A stretch of 64,000 nt of DNA from Aradus depressus (taxonomy: Eukaryota > Arthropoda > Insecta > Hemiptera > Aradidae). The DNA lies in NCBI GenBank assembly GCA_963662175.1, contig OY759223.1:7473549-7537548 (forward strand). The letters run 5' to 3'. A model generated the notes under the pieces. The model searched no databases. It was not told the origin of the DNA and saw nothing but the letters and a program-made list of their open reading frames with translations. Of the stretch, positions 11,976-22,326 are shown piece after piece. Position 1 is the stretch's first letter; every line of letters starts with the position of its first letter. Both the position numbers and the translations under genes were made by a program.

Positions 11976-13851
11976 CGATGACGTCAGACGCCCCTCCCCT
12001 GCTCTCCCACTACGGCCTACCTGTCTCACCCCATCATACTTCAGTTCGTGTTCTCCTGTCAGCTTGTTTGTGTATGTGTCCTGTCCCGGTATTCTTATTG
12101 ATAACGCTCCAACACAACGATAAGTATATAATATATGATACTTGATAAATAATACTCTATAAGACATATATAGAATAATCACCTATTTATTAATTATTTT
12201 TATTTAAATGTGTATATATATATATATTATAATTAAATATATTATTATATATACTTTTTTTTTGGGCGATGTTGATCAGTATGAAATAGTCAGATTATGT
12301 GGAGGCATTAGAGCAGTTTCTGCGGGCCGTTGACGATAATTTCTTGGCATAATGTACGACACTCTCATCATGAATTAGACATTTTTTATTTATTTATTTT
12401 TTATTTTTACATTGAACGTATTAATTACAATAATTACATATATACAATTATTTACAAAACAATATATATATATATATAATATTATATATAATTTTTAGTC
12501 ATTGCAATAAAAAGACAGATTGGCGCACGAGGATTTTCTGCTTTCGATATAAAGCGGAACAAAACTGGTTTTTGACAAAGTACCAAATATATAGAAAAAC
12601 TGTTTCACTTGAATTTTTTTTATGTATACATTTAGTATCTTCAGTTTTCTCGGGACATTTCTAATTAAATTTTCGAATTCGAAATTTCCAAAATTATCTC
12701 AAATAAAATATGTGAAAAGGTCACAGTTTATGCAAGGCTCAAAACCACTGATATTCTTAAAGTTTAACTTCATTTTTATTAGGGAAAAAGTACAGTAGTC
12801 CCCCCTACATTAGTGAATTTGTTATTCACAAATTTCGTATATTCGGGACCCAACCAATGAACACTAATTTATTAATAATAATTTATTTTTTATTTATTTT
12901 TTATTAATATAATGAAGTATTGTAACTTCACAAAATGATTCTAGCTATGAACTCGAAATTTGGAACAAAGTTGACATATGTGCTAATTGAGATCTGATTA
13001 GATTGTGACCAATTTACTTCGTATTTCAACCACATTTTAAAAGATACCGTTTATAACCGATTTCTTCAGATGTTTGCTTGATTTATGCGAAAACGGTTTA
13101 TCCTATCAAAAAATTGGTTATTACCAAAAATGTTCCTTATTAAATTTCCGATTTTCTGATATATATGAAAAATATTTTTTATTGAATTTTTAATCGCTAA
13201 TATAATATTTCGTTAGATTTGAGATAGGATCAGTACCTACGAAATTATAGCGCCTCAAAGAATGAAAAATAAATTTCCGTAGGAAATATTTCAAAATAAT
13301 GTTTAAATTGAATCACGTGGCAACAAATTAATTTTTTTTTTTTAAATTATTGGTATTTTTTATTAAACATTACTCCTAGGATTACGTAGTTCATTAAAAA
13401 AAAAAAAAAAATACCGCTGATGCCAACTCATTACTTTTTATACCCATTATGAAATGCCAGTTTGAAATGATTTTGAGAAGGGGCAGTGTGGTTGGTAAAA
13501 GAACGTCCTATAATGGCCACATCTCATTTAATTTTTTTTTTTTTTAAATTACCCACCAAAACAAATGTTTACTCAGGTTGCGTAGTATGGCACCTGTAGG
13601 ATTGACGAATACAGGTGGTTGTGAGTGGATCAATAAGAGATCATCGACTAGGCTCCTGTTGCGTAGTTAATTTGCTATTATCACGGATACTCTACCTGTT
13701 ATCGTGTATCACTTAGTATAGGGGATGTTTTGTAATCGCTAAAAAATTCGATATCGAATTTTAACCTGAATATTCACGTTCTCCGTATCTCTAAAACCAA
13801 AAATGAACAAAAAAAGTCAGTAATCACCGGTATACCCCCCATTAACTTTTC
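11976..13851. other. No gene seen; AT-rich
   Basis: After the 159-bp array comes a short GC-richer piece (11985-12120), then AT-rich DNA with TA tracts (12208-12260, 12460-12490), poly-T and poly-A runs (13330, 13395, 13530). No domain, SINE or family X body is recognised until 13852. Confidence 0.6.
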
Positions 13852-14494
13852 GCTCCCCCTCCAAAACCAGTCGACCGTTTGTGCTAATATTCAAGAGTTG
13901 ACTTACATAGGGGCTCCTAAATCTTTGTACTAAATTTTGTGTTGATAAATTCATTAATTCGAAAGTTATTTGGGTTTTTTAATTTAGCCCCTTCCCCTGG
14001 ACGCCCCTTGCCTTCAGCCGATATCGCGCTTTTGCGTTTAAATATGAAGTTTTGTGTCGATAAATTGATTACAACGGCAGTTATTATAGTTTTTGAGTTA
14101 AGCCTCTCCCTAATCCCTTTGGCCGATTTGTCTGGAAATCGATATGTGTGGTCCTTACTGTGTTTTGGCCGCACATATAAAAGTTTGTGTCCAAATATTC
14201 ATTCTATCGGCAATTATTGTAGCTTTTTTGTTAAGCCTCCCCCTAATCGCCCTCTCCCCTTTGGTCGATTTGGATGAAAAACGATAGGTGTCGTCATTAG
14301 AGGGTTCTGAATTCACATATAAAATTTTGTGTCGATACATTCATTTTATCGGGAGTTATCGTGTTCACAGACATAGACAGCAGACATTTTTTTTTTTTTT
14401 CATTTTGGAATCTAGAGAAAACATGAAATTCCGTTGAAAACTTTGCATCGAATTTTTGATCGATTACATAACTTCCCCTATACTTCGTACAGCT
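13852..14494 (+). mobile_element. Family X, near-complete forward copy
   Basis: Dispersed family of unknown class. Order: ttaacttttcgctccccctc, aaaaccagtcgaccgtttg, gacttacataggggctccta, two to three subrepeats with gcctccccctaat and gattacaacggcagttatta, then atgaaattccgttgaaaact and acttcccctatacttcgtac. No coding capacity and no clear terminal inverted repeats. Confidence 0.75.
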
Positions 14495-14960
14495 ATGGAA
14501 ATAAAAAGAAAGAAAATAGTTCTAACTCAACGAATATATATCGACATTAAATTACATATAATTCGAGAGAAACGGAAATATCAAATTTTATGTCGGAGAA
14601 AAAGGAAAGAATCAGAGTAAAACTGTGCTAAACTTGAAAAATAACACTTTTCAAATTTTAGCGCCATGAGTTGACGTTAGAAAAATCATGTAACAGAGGT
14701 CTGACTAGAGTAGGGTACTAGCTCTGGCGGCAGACTCCTGAACTAAACCTCTAGCCCAGCAGTCCTGGTCAATCTGGGTAAACCACATCGATAGATAGTA
14801 TCGATACCAACTCTCTAATGGATGATTTCTCCCCTCACAACATATTGATCATGTCATTTACTTTCTTTTAACACATTATGTTATTACATTTGTATATATA
14901 TTTTTTTAATATAATATATATATTTATTTATATTTTTTACATACATTTTTTATATAGAGG

Positions 14961-15277
14961 TTAGGTTAGGTTTTATGACTCATGCCCGGGCTTTAACTAC
15001 GAGGTTATATCGCCTACTACCAGAGCGCTCTTTCGTCACTCTGGTGGACATGAGCCCGACTCTGCTGTGGTAGTCCTAGATTTTGCCTACCCTAAATTTT
15101 TTTATTCACCAAGGGCAGGGGTCTTTAACGAGTACCTGACATCGTACAGGCTCGGAACCATCGCTTAACGTTCCATCCGAAGGACGGCGTGCTTAAGTTT
15201 ATTTTACCTCCCAGATAAAAGGGCCTCTGTCGGGTTTCGAACCCACGATTTTGAGCTCAGAAGGCAACGGCGCCCTC
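14961..15277 (-). mobile_element. tRNA-derived SINE-1
   Basis: Reverse copy of the commonest SINE here: tRNA-like head with A box (tagctcagtgg) and B box (ggttcgaaacc), a core with ccttcggatgggacgttaa, and a tail ending gcccgggcatgagtcata. The head of this copy is shortened. Confidence 0.85.
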
Positions 15278-15339
15278 TTTTTTTATATAGATTATCTTCT
15301 CTATCTCTCGGCTGTCTAAAAGATCACTAATTTTAACAA

Positions 15340-15595
15340 TATTACTACTTACTGGGCATATATACATATAAATAAAAAGTACCTTTTCTCTTCTACGTAC
15401 TTCCTCCTACGTCTCCTCTACATCTTCTCTCACTCAGACTGGTTCACTACATCTTAACCCTAAATACACTTCTCTCTCATGACTGTCCACTTACACAACA
15501 CAACTTACGTCTGTCTCACATTATTTAAAACAGCTGATTCTCTTTTGTTCTCCATTCATTGGTTGTTCACATTTCGTTTTAAAACAAAATGCGAC
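15340..15595 (-). mobile_element. Dispersed family Y fragment
   Basis: Reverse copy with tgggcatatatacatataaa, gtacctttt, ggttcactacatcttaaccc, aacagctgattctc and cgttttaaaacaaaatg. Confidence 0.55.
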
Positions 15596-15608
15596 TAGTC
15601 CAAATTTG

Positions 15609-15820
15609 TATTTTTTTTTTTTTTTCTTTTGGCTTTATGTACGGTGCATATTAGCCATGTCAATGTGTTATATATAATTATTTAAGACATCCATGGCCCC
15701 GGGAGGGAGTTCTATCTACGAAATAAAACTCACTCCCGGACTGGATTCGAACCTGCAAACCATGGTGAGACCATGCGACCAAAGCCCTAGGCTCTAGCCC
15801 GCACGGCCACCATGGCCCCA
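15609..15820 (-). mobile_element. tRNA-derived SINE-2 with poly(A)
   Basis: Second SINE family, reverse. On the minus strand it reads ggccgtgcgggctagagc (tRNA-Leu/Ser-like A-box region), B box ggttcgaatcc, then a body with gagttttatttcgtagatag, ending in poly(A). The plus strand shows the poly(T) run at 15609-15625. Confidence 0.8.
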
Positions 15821-16385
15821 ATAACCTTAATGTGTGTAAATTTTTTACATCATAGTAGCTTGGAACATAATTTTTTTTTTTCACAAATAGATATTTACAA
15901 CGGTAAAAATAATATATAATTAGTAACTAACTAATTTTATACATTTTTTTATAACGTTGTAAATATATATTTGTAAAAAAATGTTATGTTGCAAGCTACA
16001 CTGCATTTTGAATTACTTCCCAAAAAGGAGCAATATTGTTAAAATTAGTGATTTTTTAGACTGCCGAGAGATACAGAAGATAATCTATATCTTCGAACAA
16101 ATACCATATCGTCATAATTTTCGAAGTATTTGCTCTTTCTCAAAATATTATTGCAAACTGATCAAAAGTGATTTCAGTCAAATCATCCAGTGCAAAATAA
16201 TCAATTACTTGTTCGCCCATCTTCCGAAACCATTCCACAGTTTGGGCTAATAACACTACGTTACAAAAAATTGTTTGTTTATTTGATTGTGTTTAGTGTA
16301 TGAAAGTAATGTGCTGAACGCGAATATGCCATTCATTTTGATGTAGGTACATTTAAAAAAATTTTAATTATTTAAATTTTTTAGA

Positions 16386-16718
16386 GGGCGCCGGTAGCTC
16401 AGTGGCATGCGTGCTTATCTTCTGAGCTCAAGAACGTGGGTTTGAAACCCGACCGAGGTTTATCTGGGAGGTAAAATAAACTTAAGCACGCCGTCCTTCG
16501 CATGGGACGTTAAGCGATGGTCCCGAGCCTATACGATGTCAGGTACTCGTTAAAGACCCCCTACCCTAGGTGAATAAAAATTTAGGGTAGGCGAAATTTA
16601 GGACTCCCACAGTAGAGTCGGGCTCATGTCCACCAGAGTGACGAAAGAGCGCTCTGGTAGTCGGCGATAGGACCTCGTAGTTAAAGCCCGAGCATGAGTC
16701 ATAAAACCTAACCTAACC
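16386..16718 (+). mobile_element. tRNA-derived SINE-1, near full length
   Basis: Forward copy from gggcgccggtagctcagtgg to gagtcataaaacctaaccta. Both Pol III boxes are visible. It cannot be a tRNA gene because the tRNA part is not closed by an acceptor stem and is fused to the 260-bp SINE body. Confidence 0.9.
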
Positions 16719-17090
16719 ATTTTTAAAAGACACTATTGTTGTACGAACATTCAATGTTATTCAATATCTTTGCTCTTATTCCTACCAATTCTTGAGGTAC
16801 TGTATGTTAGATTTCTTCTACAGGACTCTAGTTATATTAAACAAACATGTAATATTTAGTAGACCTACTACCTGTAGCTTTTGAGAAAATTTAAAAATTT
16901 ATTATCACAGCCAAAATATGAACACTTAAGAAAAACTACTTGTATATTCATAATCAGCATCATCAAATTAAGCAATAAACACTAAAAAACTAAGATAAAC
17001 AAAAATTTGGTCAAATTTTGTTACGTAGTGTTATTTATTAACGCAGTTTATGGATTCAGAAGTTACTATGTAAGTCACTAAGGGCTAGAG

Positions 17091-17270
17091 CGTAGGGCTT
17101 TGGTCGCATAGTCTCACCACTGTTTGCGGGTTCGAATCCCATCCGGGAGTGAGTTTTATTTCGTAGATAGAACTCCTTCCCGGTGCTATGGATCGTAAAT
17201 AACTAGATATAACACATTGACATAGCTAAGATGCACCGTACATAAAGCAAAAAAAAAATAAAAAAAAAAC
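17091..17270 (+). mobile_element. tRNA-derived SINE-2 with poly(A)
   Basis: Forward copy of the family at 15609-15820, starting within the A-box region (gggctagagcgtaggg). B box ggttcgaatcc, the same body, and an A-rich end at 17251-17270. Confidence 0.8.
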
Positions 17271-17689
17271 TGTTTGTTATCGAACAGTAGGGGAAATAGG
17301 TACAAATCATGTTTAACGAAACTCAGGAAACTGTCACTTAAAATGAGTTTGTTGGCCCAGTTTTCATGCCCTGCATTTACGGGATCCTTTATTGACACTT
17401 AGTTCTTAGTAAAAAACAAAATTAGTTTTAGATGTCTCTCAAAATTCGTTGAGAGTCACTTAAAAAGTTAAGGATTCTTAGTGAAAACAGACATAAGTCC
17501 TCTAAGATAGAGTGACGAAGCTAAATTGGTGACACTTATTGTATATCTATTGAATGCATTGACCCAATGTAAATTTATACTTAGAATATTATAGAGCAGC
17601 TCGGACGGCCTATTGTGAATCGGTCCTTGACCTTTAATAATTATATTCTAGAGAGAATGTGTCTAGAGTAACTATAATAGGTTAGTTTA

Positions 17690-17810
17690 GACATAATGTT
17701 AGTTATTGTGGTCCATGCCCGGGCTTTAACTACAAGGTTATATAAATAATATAATATATAAGCCTATTTCGAGAGCGCTCTTTCGTCGCTTTGATGGACA
17801 TAAAATAATA
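17690..17810 (-). mobile_element. SINE-1 tail fragment
   Basis: Reverse fragment with catgcccgggctttaactac and gagcgctctttcgtcg, interrupted by a short AT-rich insertion. Confidence 0.6.
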
Positions 17811-17869
17811 AAATTACCACATTTTCTTTAGAAATTATAGCTGGCCTTCTACTAAACTTTGATTTCTAC

Positions 17870-18445
17870 AGTTAAAAGAAATTTCAATTAACAAACTTTT
17901 CATTTGGATTTCTTCTAAATTTACTAAAGCCATATTGTTCTTCTAAATTTTGCAAAAATTTTAAATCTAATCCAAAGATATAAATTATCCTACTGGCTTA
18001 GCAGGGAAAATGAATAGTATAGAATACGAAAACAAATATTTGTGTTTATTTTACTTAACCTACATTTAAAATAAATTCAGAATATCAATATCAAAAAAAT
18101 CAAATTACAATAAAAAAAAATCTTACAAACTAATTATTTAAAACTATATCAGTATTTCTGTTTTATTATTGGCCATTATTTATGTCAATGTTATTTTGGG
18201 CATATATATGTACATATAAATAAATAAAAGTACCTTTGCGCATCGATTTCACTGTTATTTCACACCTACTTGGTTCACTACCTTAAGCCTAAAAACACTT
18301 CTCGCTCTAGACTGTCCACCTTCACATTTCAACTCAGACTTCTCACCTCCACAACCTAACTTAGACTCTGGTCATCTCTATTAGAACAGCTGATGGTCGT
18401 CTCTTGTTCTCCACCCATTGGTTCGTTTTAAAACAAAATGGGACT
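17870..18445 (-). mobile_element. Dispersed family Y fragments
   Basis: Holds ttaacaaacttttcatttgg (17889), gggcatatatatgtacatat (18197), taccttaagcctaaaaacac, gaacagctgatggtcg and cgttttaaaacaaaatgg (18425), in reverse order relative to 24295-24620. Confidence 0.55.
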
Positions 18446-19077
18446 TCATATATTTATTCACTAATTACGTTATTTCACTCTTAATAGCTGTTTATATATA
18501 TATATATATATAAATATAATTAATTTTATAATTTATTAATAATTACAATGTGTGTCTAATTTTATATATACATCACAGTTAATTTATTTTGAACTATCTG
18601 GGAGTTTTAATTAGTTTTATAAAGACATTGTTTTTTCTCCGCAAAATTTGAGTGTGTCAAGTTTTCAAGTTTTGAACTGGCTGGAAAACAGTGTATAAAT
18701 AGTTACTCACTATAGTGTTGATTATTAAGTCACAAATAAACTTAGATGTTGGAAGTCTGTTACAATATAAATTTACATATACTTAAACTACGGTTTCGGC
18801 GTTATATCATCGTCATTGTTAGTTTTAGGCTTAGCTTTTTTTGGTTAGTTTTAGGTTAGCTATAAGCAAACCTCCCGAAACTGGTAGTGTATATTATTGT
18901 ACATTAATTTGTATTCCATCATTGTCATTTAATTTTACACATAATTATTTTTACTAATTGTAAATATTCCCAATAAAATAAAATTAAAAAGTGGCTTTTA
19001 ATATAAAACTATCTAGAAATGTTCTTAAAATTTGATGTTGCTACTTTTGACTTTTTTAGTCATTTTTATATTTGCAG

Positions 19078-19175
19078 ATGAAGAAGAGCTGATAGACAAT
19101 GTAACAAGGATTCAGGAGGAATGTCCCGCCGTCCCCCAGCTAAATTTAATTCCGGTCGGTGGGATTTTCGTCTGA
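19078..19175 (+). CDS. Candidate terminal exon of an unknown gene
   Basis: A good acceptor (tttttatatttgcag) is followed by a phase-1 frame reading DEEELIDNVTRIQEECPAVP and then QLNLIPVGGIFV, with TGA at 19173-19175. The composition is gene-like but I do not recognise it, and no matching upstream exons were found. The stop codon lies in the first unit of a 43-bp tandem array. Confidence 0.35.
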
Positions 19176-19560
19176 TTCCAATGTTACTACAGATACTTCT
19201 CTTCGGATTTTCGTCTAATTCCAATGTTACTACAGATACTTCTCTTCGGAGTTTCGTCTGATTCCAATGTTACTACAGATACTTCTCTTCGGAGTTTCGT
19301 CTGATTCCAATGTTACTACAGATACTTCTCTTCGGAGTTTCGTCTAATTCCAATGTTACTTCAGAAACTTCTCTTCGGATTTTCGTCTGATTCCAGTGTT
19401 ACTACAGATACTTCTCTTCGGATTTTCGTCTGGTTCCAGTGTTACTACAGATACTTCTCTTCGGAGTTTCGTCTTATTCCAGTGTTACTATAGATACTTC
19501 TCTTCAGAGTTTCGTCTGATTCCAATGTTTTACAGATACTTCTATTCGGATTTTCGTCTG
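19161..19560 (+). repeat. 43-bp tandem array, about 9 units
   Basis: Units read gttactacagatacttctct + tcggagtttcgtctgattcc, spaced exactly 43 bp in the first part (19181, 19224 and on). Variation is mostly single-base. The first unit holds the stop codon of the candidate exon at 19078-19175. Confidence 0.93.
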
Positions 19561-19765
19561 ACTCAGGAACATATAGAACATCAATTTTGTACAAATTTTG
19601 GTCAATTAAACAAGTATAATAATTGACCATAATTTTTGAAGGTATATTGTGATATAGGTACATATAATTGTATATTCACCATATTTATTGTCAATTTTTT
19701 TATATTATTTTAATTGTCTCACTAATTATTGTAATTTTACTTCCTATTCATTTTTTTCCGTTAAT

Positions 19766-20080
19766 TAGTTATTATGACTCACGCCCAGGCTTTAACTACA
19801 AGCTCAAATCGCCAACTACCAGAGCGTCACTCTGGTGGACTTGACCCCCCTCTACCATGGAAGTGCTTTTGAATTTTGCGTATCCTAAATTTTTTTCACC
19901 TAGGTTAGAGGTATTTAACGAGTATCTGACATCGTTCAGGCTCGAGACCATCGCTTAAAGTCCTTAGGGTTTTTTTCACCTCCCAGATAAAATAAACTAA
20001 AGACCTCGGCCGGGTTTCGAATCAGCTATCTTGGAGCTCAGTAAGCAAGCACGCATACCAATGAGCTACCGGTGCCCTCT
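19766..20080 (-). mobile_element. tRNA-derived SINE-1
   Basis: Reverse, diverged copy with tail, core and tRNA head (atgagctaccggtgccctc). It is followed at about 20125-20290 by a separate forward SINE-1 fragment. Confidence 0.83.
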
Positions 20081-20124
20081 TTATTTGTATGTCTTAGTTT
20101 GATAATTCCTGAATTTAGGCGAAA

Positions 20125-20290
20125 CGTCAAATATCGCGCTTACTTACTAGACTCAAGATCGTGGGTTAGAAACCCTGCCGAGGTCCTTAGGTGATGGAAC
20201 CTTGATGAAGCGATGGTCCCGAGCCTGTACGATGTCAGGTACTCTTTAAAGAACCCTATCCTAGGTGAATAAACCTGGATAGGCAAAATT
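20125..20290 (+). mobile_element. SINE-1 fragment
   Basis: Forward piece with a decayed B-box region (gtgggttagaaaccctgcc) and gcgatggtcccgagcctgta, broken off at gaataaacctggatagg. Confidence 0.65.
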
Positions 20291-20520
20291 AACTATTCCC
20301 TCTCCTTCCCTTTGGTCGATTTGAATTAAATGACTGTCGTCTTAGAGGGTTGTGGATTCACATATACGATTTCGTGTCGATTCATTCTCTCTATTGGGAA
20401 TTATCGTGTTCAGAGACACATTGAAAGAAATGTTTTTATGATATTTGGTATCTGGAGATCGGAAGACATGAAATTCCGTTGAAAACTCTGCATCGAATTT
20501 TTTACCGATTACTTTACTGA
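20290..20520 (+). mobile_element. Family X forward 3' part
   Basis: Contains cttccctttggtcgatttga, gagggttgtggattcacata, gggaattatcgtgttcagag and atgaaattccgttgaaaact. The 5' half is missing. Confidence 0.7.
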
Positions 20521-20529
20521 CCTCTGGAA

Positions 20530-20790
20530 GTAACCCAATTTAGGATGGTGAGGAGCATGCTTGGAATAAAGATAAGTGACAGGATAAGAAATAGCGAGGT
20601 TCTACTGAAGGTGAGGCTAAGAAGCCTCCAGAAGGAAGCACACTTGATGAAGTGGAGTTGGGGCGGGCATGTGACAAGGATGGATCCTCGACGATGAGCT
20701 AAAGACAGGAGTGGATTCCTAGAGACAGAAGAAGAGGAAAAGGATGACCAGGACTGCAACAGAGAAAGATGGAACAAATGTGTAACAGTA
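20530..20790 (+). mobile_element. RTE-like LINE ORF2 C-terminal fragment, decayed
   Basis: The frame reads RMVRSMLGIKISDRIRNSEV, then HLMKWSWGGHVTRMDPRR, with a stop before the final basic part. The order 'MLG..xxDRIRN..' then 'KW.W.GH..R' is characteristic of RTE/BovB-group ORF2 tails. Confidence 0.65.
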
Positions 20791-20799
20791 TTATTTAAG

Positions 20800-22286
20800 A
20801 AATAACTTTCATTTTTACTTTTCGCTTTTGTTTTATTTTTTATTTTTATTTTATTTTATTTTAATCAAGAAGTAACAGTTTTACTTAAGAAATAATTTAA
20901 TTTAGGAACAATCGTTAAATTGTTTTCTGATTTCTTCTGTTGAAAGAGCAGTAGACTCAAAACCTCCAAAAAGAGAGGTTTTTGTTCTAAAAGAATGTCA
21001 ATGAAGCTATTTTATTTTATTATTTACTACCCCTATACTTCGTATAACTGGGGAAGTAACATTAAGCCCAAGAATAAATAAGCACTTGAATAAATAACTC
21101 ATTATAATAATGAGATAGACTGCTATTAATGATATAGTCATCTGTTTTCCGTGGTTACATGTTGCTAAGGTAATGTTAGTTAATTTATATTATTCTTTTA
21201 CGTAAATAAACTTTTGTTACTGTTATCTAACTTTTCAGGTATGATGACTTAAATTATCTTTATAAAATACGTTTTACTCGAGTTTGGAATATAATATGAT
21301 GGGCGAAAATAAATGAGGTTTTATTTGTGAGTGTGGGGTATGATATCGATTCGATCGATAACTCGATTTCCACTTTTCCATGTTCCACTCATACAGGCCC
21401 TAAAGAACACTTAGTGCCGAAACCCTGGCAGAAATTCTAAAAGTTTGTTTTTATCGACCACAAACAAGCCTCATCTCTCCTTACTCTTGCATCGCTCGTC
21501 AACCCTTCCCTAATTGGTTATCTATAGGACTATATCTCTGGTCATAGGGAATACATTGCTAAGTCTAAATTAGTAACTTTTCAGAGCAGCTATTTTTTAC
21601 TTTTGCATTAATCGTGTAAATCCAGTTTTTGGATTAAATAAATTACGTTTGCATCATTATTAATCATATACCTTCTAAATCTATAGGAGTGAATGAAAAT
21701 GAATATTGTTAATCCTTTTTCCAATTTTCCCTTAGTTACCTAATCATTCCCAATCACTTACCTAATTATTTACCACACTTTTTGAAATACTCGTGAATGA
21801 TGCCTCTCTAAAGTTGATTTAACCGAAAACTCCCTCTTCACTTGGAATAGTCTGCCGTAGTGAATAAATGGTTAAATGCAGTTATCTCTTGAATGATTCC
21901 TCAAAGTTGATTTAACCGTGAACATACGCAACTTTATGAGATACCAAGAAACCCACATCTTTATAATTCCCAAAGTATTACTGTCCTGAGCTGCCAACTT
22001 CTTCACAGTGCGCAGATGGCTTGGGAGATCATCACAGTACACTTTACTCATTTTGGCCATTTTTCAACATATAATACAATACACACACAGAGTACCCACT
22101 ATCTATTATATTTCAAACTCCTTGGTGTTTGGGGAACATTGACGAAGACACCCTTTGGCAGATCAGCACATCAAAAGAATTTCCAGGGAAATCTACAAAG
22201 AAAGAATGATATTGTTGTGATTGATAGATTGCATTTGTTCCAGGAAAATGTTTATACTGTTTTTATAAAACCATAGAAAAAAAAAC
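20800..22286. other. Region upstream of gene A
   Basis: AT-rich. A family X end motif (cccctatacttcgtataact + ggggaagtaa) is at 21031-21060. The stretch 22016-22276 is less AT-rich and stays open (TLTKTPFGRSAHQKNFQ...), stopping 11 bp before the gene A ATG. It may be 5' UTR or a small ORF; I recognise nothing. No clear core promoter is seen. Confidence 0.5.
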
Positions 22287-22326
22287 ATGGCTGGTCCAGA
22301 TAGAAAGAGAACCAGTGAATCCGGAG
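22287..22326 (+). CDS. Gene A exon 1 (start codon)
   Basis: ATG in a purine-rich context (aaaaacATGg) opens MAGPDRKRTSESG, and a donor follows (GGAG|gtattt) in phase 1. Exon 2 begins with two bases before its own ATG, so the join makes a Gly codon and keeps frame. The alternative is that this exon is not used and translation starts at the ATG at 25376. The short hydrophilic N-terminus is typical of the cytosolic start of SLC17 proteins. Confidence 0.55.

Noticed and set aside
12400..12500. Possible origin or regulatory AT-rich element
   Set aside because: Such TA-rich tracts occur throughout this genome window and nothing specific supports the idea.
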